From contig NZ_JBHTDD010000025.1 of the NCBI RefSeq assembly GCF_042666615.1, forward strand, positions 1-64,000: a stretch of DNA of 64,000 nt. Direction: 5' to 3'. The notes under the pieces are model-generated. The model saw nothing but the letters and a program-made list of their open reading frames with translations, did not search any database and was not told the DNA's origin. Shown piece after piece: positions 1 to 12,270 of this stretch. The position numbers were made by a program, and so were the translations under genes. The stretch's first letter is position 1. Each line of letters begins with the position of its first letter. Origin of the DNA: KBS50 sp042666615 (GTDB lineage: Bacteria > Actinomycetota > Actinomycetes > Mycobacteriales > Micromonosporaceae).

Positions 1-279
1 GCCCGCCCGCATTCCACCCCCAGCGTGCCCCCGGTCACGGTCAAACCACCCACGCAACCGACAACCGGACGGTCGCCGATCGCGCCCCGGCCCACCACGC
101 GCTCGATCATCTCGATGTCGGCGAAACAGGGCTATCCGACGCGCTCCAACCCCCCAACATCACCGACAACGCGTTGATCAAGTTCGGCGGAAGTCGGACC
201 AGACCCAGACCACCCGGGTGGCGCATTCAGACCGGGGAGGCACGGGGCTCGCATCCCGCTCGGGATAGCCTGGCCAACC

Positions 280-654
280 ATGTCATCGACAGAGCGGGGC
301 ACCATGGACGTACCCGACCCGGCCGGTCGCGGACGGACACTGGCGACGATCGGCGCGGCGGTAGCCACCGCGGGCCTGGTCGTCCTGGCCGCGGCCGAGT
401 TCTTCCTGTCCAGCTTCCTGGTGATGGGCAGCGATGCCTGCTACGAGCAGGACGAACCGTTGATCTGCACCCCAGGTGGACAGCAGCTGGTCTTCTGGCT
501 CGCCGTCTCCGGGGCGGTGGTCGGTCTGGGCGTCGCGGTCGGCGGAGCCTGGATCTGGCCGCGTCGGTGGCGTGCGGCGTGGATCGGGCTGGGTTACCTC
601 GTCGTACTGAGCACGTTCGGGGCCGCATACATGATCGCCACGGGCAACTCGTGA
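280..654 (+). CDS. small three-helix membrane protein, unknown function
   Basis: The 124-residue product has three hydrophobic stretches (about residues 20-42, 68-94 and 97-119), so an integral membrane protein is likely. Two cysteines lie in the loop after the first helix (ACYEQ and LICTP), probably outside the membrane, and could form a disulfide. No family is recognised. An ATG at 304, behind a GGGG stretch, is an alternative start because neither start has a strong ribosome site. The 279 bases before it hold no convincing gene. Confidence 0.6.
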   Translation: MSSTERGTMDVPDPAGRGRTLATIGAAVATAGLVVLAAAEFFLSSFLVMGSDACYEQDEPLICTPGGQQLVFWLAVSGAVVGLGVAVGGAWIWPRRWRAAWIGLGYLVVLSTFGAAYMIATGNS

Positions 655-676
655 TGTGACAGACGGACTCGACCAA

Positions 677-698
677 CTTTTGACGGATCAGTCAAAAG
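677..698. promoter_or_regulatory. inverted repeat upstream of the PA14/lectin gene
   Basis: CTTTTGAC and GTCAAAAG form a perfect 8-bp inverted repeat with a 6-base spacer, in an unusually AT-rich 240-base gap. Two direct copies of the palindrome CATCGATG follow at 758-765 and 781-788. They may be regulator sites; the regulator is unknown. Confidence 0.35.
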
Positions 699-892
699 AT
701 GGCTGTACATCTTCAAAAGTTGTGGACACCTCTCGGTAAGTTCTCTAGCCTGTCGTTCATCGATGTTTCGGACGCATGAACATCGATGTCGGTCGGGGCG
801 TCACGACCGGCGACACGCATCTTCAGCCGGGCGACCACATCGGCGGCGGTTCGACCCGGTCCGCGCACCAGTCACCCACCCTGGAGACCGCC

Positions 893-3283
893 GTGACCAC
901 ACGGACGCACCGCCGCCTCCGCAGGCCCGTCACCGCCCTGTCCGCCGCCCTCCTCCTCGCCGGCAGCCTCTCGATGTCCCCGGCCACCGGCCACGCCGCC
1001 CCACCACCGCAGGAACCGGGCGTCACCCTCCGGGTGTACGACGTCCAGGTCCCGCTCACCGAGCTGTGCACCGTCAAGCCCGGCCAGACGCCCAACGTGG
1101 ACAAACTGATGTCCACCGTCAACTGGACCTCGGCCGCCGACTTCGGCTTCGAGGACCGCTTTCTCGCCCACGTGCTCGGCAACGTCAACATCGCCACCGC
1201 CGGCTCCCACGCCTTCCGGTTGACCAGCGACGACGGCTCCCGACTGTTGATCGACAACAGTCTGGTGATCAACCACGACGGGCTGCACGGCCCCACCGGC
1301 AAGGAGGGCGCCGTCGACCTCGGCACCGGCTACCACGCGCTGCGCATCGAACACTTCGAACGCGACGGCGGGCAGCAGCTCACCCTGGAATGGAAACCGC
1401 CGGGCGCCACCGCCTTCTCCGTCGTACCGAACTCGGTGCTCAGCACCGACGCGGGCGTGGTGCGGGTTACCGCGCCGGGCCGCAAGGAATGCGAGGGTGG
1501 GCAGGACTCCCCCGGCGACGGACTGCCGCTCACCAGCGTCCATCCCAGCTACTCCCTGACCAACCTGCGACCCGCCGGATTCCAGCCACAGGTCAGCGCC
1601 ATGGACTGGTATCCCGACGGCCGGTTGGCCATCGCCACCTGGGGCGGCACCGACAACACCCTCGGCGAGGTGTACGTGCTGTCCAACGTCACCGGCTCCA
1701 CCGGCCCGGGGCAGGTCACCACGAAGAAGATCGCCTCCGGCCTCAAGGAGCCGATGGGCATCAAGGTCGTCGACGGGCGGCTGTACGTCTCCGAGAAGCA
1801 CCGGCTGACCGAACTGGTGGACAGCACCGGCGACGGTGTCACCGACACCTACCGGACCGTGGCCACCTGGCCGTTCGGCGGGAACTTCCACGAATTCGCC
1901 TTCGGCATGCTCTACCAGGACGGCTACTTCTACCTCAACCTGTCCGTGTCGATCAACTACGGCGGCGCCACCACCGACCCGCAACCCGCGCCGAACCGCG
2001 GCACCACCATCAAGGTGCACAAGGACACCGGCCAGGTCAGCTACGTCGCCGGCGGGCTGCGCACCCCGAACGGCATCGGCTGGGGACCCGAGGGTGGCAT
2101 CTTCGTCACCGACAACCAGGGCGGTTGGCTGCCGTCGTCCAAGCTGCTGCACGTCAAGCAGGGCCGGTTCTTCAACCACTACATGAACCCGGCCGGGCCG
2201 TTCGACGCGAACCCGGTGACCCAGCCGGTGCTCTGGCTCCCGCAGAACGAGATCGCCAACTCGCCGTCCACCCCGATCCAGATCGGCTCCGGGACGTACG
2301 CGGGGCAATTGCTGTTCGGCGACGTCACCTACGGCGGCATCCAGCGGGCGTACCTGGAGAAGGTCGGCGGCGAGTACCAGGGCGCGGTGTTCCGGCTGAC
2401 CCAGGGACTGGAGGCCGGCGTCACCCGGATCAGCCTCGGCCCGGACGGCGCGATCTACGCCGGCGGGCTCGGCGCCGGCGGCAACTGGGGCCAGGAGGGC
2501 AAGCTGGCGTACGGGCTGCAGAAGCTGACGCCCAACGGCACCAGCACATTCGACATCCTGGCGATGCGAGCGATCGACGGCGGCTTCGAACTGGAGTACA
2601 CCCAGCCGCTGTCCACCGAGACGGCCACCGCCCTGGCCACCCGCTACAAGGTCAAGCAGTGGCGCTACCAGCCCACCTCCGGGTACGGCGGACCGAAGCT
2701 GAACGAGGAGACGCTGCCGGTCACCTCCGCCACCCTGTCGGCCGACGGCCGGAAGGTCACCCTGAAGCTGACCGGCCTGCAGGCGGGCCGGGTGGTCTAC
2801 GTCCGGTCGCCACGCCCGTTCAGCTCGGCCAGCGGACAGACGTTGTGGAGCACCGAGGCGTGGTACACCCTCAACACGCTGGTCGGTGGGGGCGGCGTCC
2901 GCAGCGGACCGGTCGTCGGGTTGGCCGGCAAGTGCCTGGACATCAGCAACTCCGGTACGGCCGACGGCACCAAGGTCCAGCTCTGGACCTGCAACGGCAC
3001 CGGGGCCCAGGTGTGGACCGTGCAGGGTCAGGTGCTGCGCAACCCCAACTCGAACAAGTGCCTCGACATCTCCAACGCGGGCACCGCCGACGGCACAAAG
3101 GTGCAGCTCTGGACGTGCAACGGCACGGTCGCCCAGAACTGGGTGGCGCAGGCCGACGGCACGCTGCGCAACCCCAACTCGGCCAAGTGTCTCGACATCG
3201 CCGGGAACAACTCGGCCGACGGAACCCAGGCCCAGATCTGGACCTGCACCGGCGGCGCCAACCAGCGGTGGACGCTGCCGTGA
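893..3283 (+). CDS. secreted PA14 / sorbosone-dehydrogenase-like propeller / ricin-lectin protein
   Basis: This is a secreted modular protein of 796 residues. After a signal peptide (about 1-36, ending near GHAA) comes a PA14-like sugar-binding module (about 40-190; fits AGSHAFRLTSDDGSRL). A beta-propeller of the sorbosone/glucose dehydrogenase type follows (about 210-560, with repeated GL-PNGI and G-DGAIY blades). The C-terminus is a three-fold ricin B lectin domain (about 675-795) with repeated CLDI and QLWTC motifs. Family knowledge suggests extracellular polysaccharide binding with possible sugar oxidation, but the substrate cannot be read. The GTG at 893 has GGAG at 883-886 and directly precedes the signal peptide, so I prefer it to the upstream ATG at 776. 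Confidence 0.85.
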   Translation: MTTRTHRRLRRPVTALSAALLLAGSLSMSPATGHAAPPPQEPGVTLRVYDVQVPLTELCTVKPGQTPNVDKLMSTVNWTSAADFGFEDRFLAHVLGNVNIATAGSHAFRLTSDDGSRLLIDNSLVINHDGLHGPTGKEGAVDLGTGYHALRIEHFERDGGQQLTLEWKPPGATAFSVVPNSVLSTDAGVVRVTAPGRKECEGGQDSPGDGLPLTSVHPSYSLTNLRPAGFQPQVSAMDWYPDGRLAIATWGGTDNTLGEVYVLSNVTGSTGPGQVTTKKIASGLKEPMGIKVVDGRLYVSEKHRLTELVDSTGDGVTDTYRTVATWPFGGNFHEFAFGMLYQDGYFYLNLSVSINYGGATTDPQPAPNRGTTIKVHKDTGQVSYVAGGLRTPNGIGWGPEGGIFVTDNQGGWLPSSKLLHVKQGRFFNHYMNPAGPFDANPVTQPVLWLPQNEIANSPSTPIQIGSGTYAGQLLFGDVTYGGIQRAYLEKVGGEYQGAVFRLTQGLEAGVTRISLGPDGAIYAGGLGAGGNWGQEGKLAYGLQKLTPNGTSTFDILAMRAIDGGFELEYTQPLSTETATALATRYKVKQWRYQPTSGYGGPKLNEETLPVTSATLSADGRKVTLKLTGLQAGRVVYVRSPRPFSSASGQTLWSTEAWYTLNTLVGGGGVRSGPVVGLAGKCLDISNSGTADGTKVQLWTCNGTGAQVWTVQGQVLRNPNSNKCLDISNAGTADGTKVQLWTCNGTVAQNWVAQADGTLRNPNSAKCLDIAGNNSADGTQAQIWTCTGGANQRWTLP

Positions 3284-3295
3284 GCTAGCCGCCGC

Positions 3296-3332
3296 GGGCC
3301 GGTGCTCCCGACACTGGACGGAGCACCGGCCC
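3296..3332. terminator. bidirectional hairpin between convergent genes
   Basis: A perfect 13-bp inverted repeat (3296-3308 with 3320-3332, 11-base loop) lies 12 bases after the lectin gene stop. It faces the 3' end of the convergent regulator gene. It has no T-tract, as is usual for high-GC actinomycete hairpin terminators. Confidence 0.7.
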
Positions 3333-3376
3333 CACCGGTCGCCGCACTGGCCGACGCCCCCGGCGCACCACCGTCA

Positions 3377-4348
3377 TCAGGGCCAGCCGCGGTCCCGGGC
3401 GTGCCAGCCGAGCTGGATCCGGGACCGGGCGCCGGTCACCGCCATCAGGTGCTGGATCCGCCGGACCACCGTGCGCCGGCTCATGCCCAACCGCGCACCG
3501 GCCGCCTCGTCGGTGAGCCCGGCGAGGAGCAACGAAATCAGGTGCCGGTCGTCGGCCGAGAGCACCTCGCCCGGGAGGGCCGTCTCCTCCGGACCGGTGA
3601 CGACCAGCGGGGTCGCCCTGCTCCACACCGTCTCGAAGAGCGCGACCAGCGCGTCCAACAGACCGCACGGATGCACCAACAGCGCCGAGTTGTGCGGGGC
3701 CACGGCGGAGGCCAACGGCAGCAGGGCGAGTTCCCGATCGGCCACCGCCAACTTCGTCGGCACCGAGTCCACAAGCCTCGCCTGCTCACCGGAGCGGATG
3801 TGGGTGGCGGCGCCGGCAGCCATCTCAGGGTCCTCCATGACGGACCGTTCGTAGACCGCGCGGTAGCTGATGCCCGCGGCTTCCCGAGCCAGTTGTGTCG
3901 TGTTGGCCGGTCGCGGCATCGCGTACGGCGGCGCGACCAGCACCCGCATCTCCTGCCGGGCGGTGCGCTGCAACCGCTCGAACGCCCGCCCCACCGCGGC
4001 CCGACCGGACACGATCTCGATGAGGTCCTCGGTCCGCCTGTTGCTCGACCGGCCGCGTGCCTCCTCGGCCAGCCGGTACGCGGCCTCTCTGGCCCGGTCC
4101 AGTTCGTCCTGCCGCCGCCGGACCAGTTGTTCGACGGCCACGTCCGCGGGCACCGGCACCACCCGCTCGTGCGGTGCCGGGGTGCGGTGCACCAGTCCCT
4201 TCCGGCCCAGCGCGGCCACCACCCGGCGGACCTGCGCCACGCCGAGCCCGGTGCGCTGGGCGAGCTGTGGCACGGTCGTGCTGCCCGTCCGGACGAGACA
4301 GATATAGACGGCCTCCTCGGTTCGAGACAGTCCGGCGACTTCGAACAT
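3377..4348 (-). CDS. TrmB-like / LuxR-type helix-turn-helix regulator
   Basis: The 323-residue protein begins with a TrmB-like winged helix (about 1-65, LSRTEEAVYICLVRTGSTTV). A coiled linker (about 70-105) and an effector-binding-like middle region follow. It ends in a LuxR/GerE type helix-turn-helix (about 255-315, LLLAGLTDEAAGARLGMS then RTVVRRIQHLM). Proteins of this build are common in actinomycetes, often beside secreted peptidases. The ATG at 4348 faces the subtilase start at 4472 across a shared 123-base promoter region, so it may control that gene; this is inference. The same frame stays open far upstream, antisense to the protease, but that part is a shadow. Confidence 0.85.
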   Translation of the reverse strand: MFEVAGLSRTEEAVYICLVRTGSTTVPQLAQRTGLGVAQVRRVVAALGRKGLVHRTPAPHERVVPVPADVAVEQLVRRRQDELDRAREAAYRLAEEARGRSSNRRTEDLIEIVSGRAAVGRAFERLQRTARQEMRVLVAPPYAMPRPANTTQLAREAAGISYRAVYERSVMEDPEMAAGAATHIRSGEQARLVDSVPTKLAVADRELALLPLASAVAPHNSALLVHPCGLLDALVALFETVWSRATPLVVTGPEETALPGEVLSADDRHLISLLLAGLTDEAAGARLGMSRRTVVRRIQHLMAVTGARSRIQLGWHARDRGWP

Positions 4349-4471
4349 CGGCGGCAACCCCCATGGCCCACCTGCGCCATGGCGCAGACACGCGGCTTGA
4401 TGATCCTTTACGGCGGCAGTTACGAGATGTGAGGCTGCCGGCGGCCGACGTTGCACGTCAAGGGAGATCTC

Positions 4472-7400
4472 ATGAGGACATGGTGGAGAACGACGGTGGC
4501 GAGCGTGGCCGCGCTCGCGATCGTCATCCCGGGCGCGGCCGGGGCGGCACCGCCGACCGGTGGCGCAACGACGCCAACCAATGCGACGCACTCCTCCGGT
4601 ACGACGCACACGATCACACTCGTCACCGGCGATGTCGCCCGGCTCACCACGTTCCCGGACGGCCGGCAGGACGCCAACGTGGAACGCGACCCTTCCCGGC
4701 CGGCAGCGACATACCGGATCAGTCGCCGGGACGGTGACGTCTACCTGACCCCTGCCGACGTCCTGCCACTCGTGGCGTCCGGCCGCGTCGACCCGCAGTT
4801 GTTCAACCTCACGGACCTGGTTGCCCAGGGCTACGACGACGCCCGGCAGCCGACCCTGCCGCTGCTCGTCGCCGGGGCCCCGGGCGGTCCCGGAAAGCGC
4901 GTCGCGGCCCCGGCCGCTCCGCCCGGCACCACCGCCAACCGCCAGCTCCCCAGCATCGGCGCCGTGGCGGTAAGCGAGGACAAGCGGCACGCTCGCACCT
5001 TCTGGAAGGCGGTGGCGACCGGACCCACCACGCTGTCCGCCGGGGTCCAGCGCGTCTGGCTCGACCGCAAGGTCCGTGCCAACCTGGACGACAGTGTCCC
5101 CCGCATCGGCGCGCCCGCGGCCTGGACCGCCGGATACACCGGGCGTGGTGTCAAGGTCGCCGTACTGGACTCCGGCTACGATCCCGACCATCGGGACCTC
5201 GCCGGTCGGGTGGCCACCGCGAAGAACTTCACAAGCGAGCCGGACGCCACCGATACCTTCGGCCACGGTACCCACGTCGCCGCCACCATCGCCGGCAGCG
5301 GCACCGCCGGCCGCGCCGGTGCCCGGGGCGTCGCGCCCGACGCCGACCTGATCGTCGGGAAGGTTCTGGACCAGCACGGAAGCGGCAACCTGTCGGCGGT
5401 CATCGCCGGCATGGAATGGGCGGTCGCGCAGGGCGCCCGGATCGTGAACGTGAGCCTCGGCGCCCCGGCGGCCGAAGGGCCGGACCCGGTGACCGAGGCG
5501 GTCGACTCGCTCACCGCCTCCTCCGGCGCGCTCTTCGTGGTCAGCGCCGGCAACTCCGGCCCTGACGTGCAGACCCTCGGCACGCCGGGGACCGCCGACC
5601 GTGCCCTCACCGTCGGTGCCGTGTCCAAGGCGGACGAACTTGCCAGCTTCTCGAGCCGTGGACCACGCCTCGGGGACGGTGCCGCCAAGCCGGAGATCAC
5701 CGCGCCAGGTGTGGACATCGTCGCCGCCCGGGCCGCCGGCACCTCGCTCGGCCAGATCGTCGACCGGTCGTACACCTCGATGTCGGGCACCTCGATGTCG
5801 GCACCGCACGTCACCGGCGCGGCCGCCCTGCTCGCGCAGCGCCACCCCGACTGGCGGGCCGACCAGCTCAAGTCCGCCCTCGTCGCAACCGCCGCCGCGG
5901 TCACCGACGCGCCGGTCTGGGCCCAGGGCGCCGGCCGCGTGGACGTGCCCGCCGCGCTCGACCCACCAGTCACCGTCGACCGCGCCAGCGTCGCCTTCGG
6001 TCGGCTTCCGGCCGGTGGAAAGCCCGTCACCACACGGGTCACCTACCGCAACACCCGGCCCCGGCCGGTCACGGCGAACCTCTCCGTCGCCGCCACGGAC
6101 GCCGGGGCCGCCGCCCGGCCGGCGGCTCTCTCGGTGACGCCGACCCGGCTCACCATCCCGGCCGGTGGCGAGGCCACCGCGACGGTCCGGCTCGACCCGG
6201 CCGCCACGGCACCCAACCTGTACACCGGCCTGCTCACCGCCCGCGCCGCCGGTCGGACCCTGCGGACGCCGGTGGGTCTGGCCGTTACCGCGCCGACGCA
6301 CACCCTGACCGTCGCCGCGACCGACCGGGACGGGAACCCGGCCCGCGGCTTCGCCAGCAACGTCGAGGTGTGGAACCTCGACACCGGCGAGAGCTACTAC
6401 GGATTCTTCCGGGAGGACGGACCGGCCACCCTCGACGTCCCGGCCGGCCGGTACGCCCTCACCGGTTGGATCTTCAGTCTGCGTCCGGACGGGACCGAGA
6501 AGGACATCTCCGTGCTCAGTGAGCCGGAGCTGACGGTGGATGGGGACCGGACGGTGCGGCTGGACGCCCGGCGGGCCACCGAGATCCGCATCGATCTGCC
6601 CGAGCCGACAGTCGCCGAGAGCATCGGCCTCGCCTGGCAGCGGGAGACGGCCGCCCGTTCCCTGCTCAGCGGCATGATGGTCGATGCCCGCATGGTGCGA
6701 CGGGTTTACGCCACCCCGACCCGCCCGGTCCGCACCGGAACCTACCAGTTCTTCAGCCGGTGGGATCTGGCCAAACCGCCGCTGACCGCCACCGTCGCCG
6801 GGCAGGACGGCTTCGGTCTGGCCGATCCGCGGCCCATCCCGGAAAGCACGTTGATCGACGGTACGCGCGAGCTGCGGCTCGTCGATGGTGGCGCCGGCAC
6901 TCCGGCAGACCTCGACCGACCGGATGTCCGGGGGGCCGCGGTGTTGGTGCGGTACCAGGACTTCGCCACCACCCAGGAGCAGATTCGGGCCGCGGCCGAC
7001 GCCGGGGTTCACGCCCTCCTGCTGGCTCCGGACGAAGAGGTGTACGGACAGGCCAGCGCGTGGGGGCTGCCACCGCTGCCGACCTACTTCGTGGGCACCG
7101 CCGACGCCGGCCGGCTGCGCGACCGGTTGGCCGCCGGCCCGGTCGAGCTGGTCCTACGCGGGCAGGCCGTCACCCCGTACCGCTACGACCTGCTCCTACC
7201 GGAGCCGGGTCGGATCCCGGCTGACCTGCACTACACCCGCAAGGACCTCGCGCTGGCCATCGTGGACAGCGAGTTCCACAGCCACGCACCGGACATGCTC
7301 GCGGTCGACCGGCGGGCCGGCTACCCGCCGGGAGTCGACGTGGCGTTCTCCACCGGCAGGTGGATCACACGGCCGCACCGGCGCGTGGACCACGTCAACA

Positions 7401-8218
7401 CCGGCGTGCTCTGGCGGACCACGGCCACCCTCGAAGGGAGCAACCTGGGCGGCGGGTACGGCACGATGTACGGACCGCTGCGAGAGCTTCGCGCGGGAGA
7501 CCGGGCGCGGGAGGTATGGTTCCCGGCGCTCACCCGGCCAGCCGTGCCGCAGACCCTGCCGAGTTACGCATACGGGTTGCCGGCGAACCGGTTCCACGAC
7601 GCCATCCGGGTGGCCATCCCGCAGTACGCCGATGGCGCCGTCACCCAGTACGGCTGGTTTGACGGGCAGTCCGACCGCGCCCGGCTCACCCTGCGCCAGG
7701 GCTCACGGGTGGTGGGCACCGCCGACGCCTCGTCCGCCCAGTTCACCGTGGGCCGAGGCGGCGGAACCTATCGGCTCACTCTGGACGTGAGCCGCGACCA
7801 GGTCGCCGACGAGCCCTGGTGGACCACCTCGACCGCCACCTCGTCCACCTGGAGATTCCGATCGGAGCGTCCCACCGGGGACAAACCCGCCATGCTTCCC
7901 CTGCTCCAGGTCGGCTATGACATCGACACCGACCTGACGAACACGGTACGAGCCGACCGGCCGTACCCGCTGCGGTTGGATCCCGGCTACCAGCCGGGAG
8001 CGACCGGGCGGGGCCGGTTCGCGGTGACCGTTCAGGTGTCCTACGACGACGCCGGAACCTGGCTGCCGGTCAAGGTCGACCGGGGCGACGGGTTCACCGC
8101 CATCATGCCGGCCGCGCCGGCAGGCGCCGAGTTCGCCTCCGTGCGAGTGTCGGTCCGTGACGCCGGTGGAAACCGGCTCGACCAGACGATCAGCCGCGCC
8201 TGGAAGGTGACCCGCTAG
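4472..8218 (+). CDS. secreted S8 (subtilisin-like) serine peptidase, multidomain
   Basis: This 1248-residue secreted peptidase has a signal peptide (about 1-28) and a propeptide to about 200. The catalytic domain carries Asp233 (VAVLDSGYD), His265 (FGHGTHVA), oxyanion Asn361 (SAGNSGP) and Ser441 (GTSMSAPHV). The roughly 750-residue C-terminal part holds beta-sandwich and PA-like regions typical of large actinomycete subtilases. AGGGAG at 4461-4466 fixes the ATG at 4472. The gene is divergent from a TrmB-LuxR regulator and is followed by a double hairpin. It probably degrades extracellular protein; specificity is unknown. Confidence 0.93.
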   Translation: MRTWWRTTVASVAALAIVIPGAAGAAPPTGGATTPTNATHSSGTTHTITLVTGDVARLTTFPDGRQDANVERDPSRPAATYRISRRDGDVYLTPADVLPLVASGRVDPQLFNLTDLVAQGYDDARQPTLPLLVAGAPGGPGKRVAAPAAPPGTTANRQLPSIGAVAVSEDKRHARTFWKAVATGPTTLSAGVQRVWLDRKVRANLDDSVPRIGAPAAWTAGYTGRGVKVAVLDSGYDPDHRDLAGRVATAKNFTSEPDATDTFGHGTHVAATIAGSGTAGRAGARGVAPDADLIVGKVLDQHGSGNLSAVIAGMEWAVAQGARIVNVSLGAPAAEGPDPVTEAVDSLTASSGALFVVSAGNSGPDVQTLGTPGTADRALTVGAVSKADELASFSSRGPRLGDGAAKPEITAPGVDIVAARAAGTSLGQIVDRSYTSMSGTSMSAPHVTGAAALLAQRHPDWRADQLKSALVATAAAVTDAPVWAQGAGRVDVPAALDPPVTVDRASVAFGRLPAGGKPVTTRVTYRNTRPRPVTANLSVAATDAGAAARPAALSVTPTRLTIPAGGEATATVRLDPAATAPNLYTGLLTARAAGRTLRTPVGLAVTAPTHTLTVAATDRDGNPARGFASNVEVWNLDTGESYYGFFREDGPATLDVPAGRYALTGWIFSLRPDGTEKDISVLSEPELTVDGDRTVRLDARRATEIRIDLPEPTVAESIGLAWQRETAARSLLSGMMVDARMVRRVYATPTRPVRTGTYQFFSRWDLAKPPLTATVAGQDGFGLADPRPIPESTLIDGTRELRLVDGGAGTPADLDRPDVRGAAVLVRYQDFATTQEQIRAAADAGVHALLLAPDEEVYGQASAWGLPPLPTYFVGTADAGRLRDRLAAGPVELVLRGQAVTPYRYDLLLPEPGRIPADLHYTRKDLALAIVDSEFHSHAPDMLAVDRRAGYPPGVDVAFSTGRWITRPHRRVDHVNTGVLWRTTATLEGSNLGGGYGTMYGPLRELRAGDRAREVWFPALTRPAVPQTLPSYAYGLPANRFHDAIRVAIPQYADGAVTQYGWFDGQSDRARLTLRQGSRVVGTADASSAQFTVGRGGGTYRLTLDVSRDQVADEPWWTTSTATSSTWRFRSERPTGDKPAMLPLLQVGYDIDTDLTNTVRADRPYPLRLDPGYQPGATGRGRFAVTVQVSYDDAGTWLPVKVDRGDGFTAIMPAAPAGAEFASVRVSVRDAGGNRLDQTISRAWKVTR

Positions 8219-8226
8219 CCGGACCT

Positions 8227-8316
8227 CGGCCGGTCCGGTCGGGCCTCGCGCCTGACCGGACCGGCCGACGGCCGGAACGCTCGGCCCGGCCGGTGGGCGG
8301 GCGGAGCGTTCCGGCC
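8227..8316. terminator. two tandem hairpins between the protease and metH 3' ends
   Basis: The first hairpin pairs 8227-8244 with 8250-8267 (18 bp, one G-U wobble). The second pairs 8270-8282 with 8304-8316 (13 bp, perfect). They fill the gap between two convergent genes and most likely terminate both. Confidence 0.75.
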
Positions 8317-8323
8317 GCTGGCG

Positions 8324-11953
<3,630 letters not shown>

Positions 11954-11980
11954 ACGACCACCTCCGTCGATCTTCGATCG

Positions 11981-12046
11981 GAGGCGCCCTTGGTCGTGGT
12001 GGAACTTCCAGCCGAGCGTGGCGGGCTCAGCCCGTTGCAGCGCCTC
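11981..12046 (-). promoter_or_regulatory. S-adenosylhomocysteine (SAH) riboswitch in the metH leader
   Basis: Read on the minus strand, GAGGCGC (12046-12040) pairs with GCGCCTC (11987-11981) as the closing stem. It is followed by the conserved core CTGCAACGGG, a small CGGGC/GCCCG stem, then CCACGCTCGG, and AAGGGCGCC at the 3' end. This order matches the SAH riboswitch class known upstream of metH, metE and ahcY in actinobacteria. The metH ribosome site lies 16 bases downstream. The class activates expression when SAH is bound. Confidence 0.82.
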
Positions 12047-12270
12047 TCGACCTCACCCGAGGCTACCGGAACCCGACGGATCCGCCACGAAGGTGCCCGG
12101 CATCTGGGCCAGCGCGTGGCGGGTGACCCCTGGCGGGGCGGTGACCCTGGCCGCCTCGACCGGCGCGTCCCGGTCCACCGGCGTCCAGGTCAGCGCCTCG
12201 ACGTCGGCCGTGGTGCCGACATGGTGAATGATCAAGCCGCCCGCAGTCGCGACACCCGGAGGTTCCCGCC

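Noticed and set aside
1..279. Left edge of the window
   Set aside because: No frame with protein-like composition or recognised motif; any gene would be cut by the window edge.
3377..7012. 1211-codon minus-strand open frame across the protease
   Set aside because: Only its last 323 codons (the TrmB-LuxR regulator) are real; the rest is an antisense shadow of the high-GC protease gene.
12053..12235. 60-codon minus-strand open frame from TTG with coding-like third-position GC, between the metH riboswitch and the GH2 gene
   Set aside because: No ribosome site, no recognised family, and it covers the place where the metH promoter should be. It may be a relic, but there is too little support to list.
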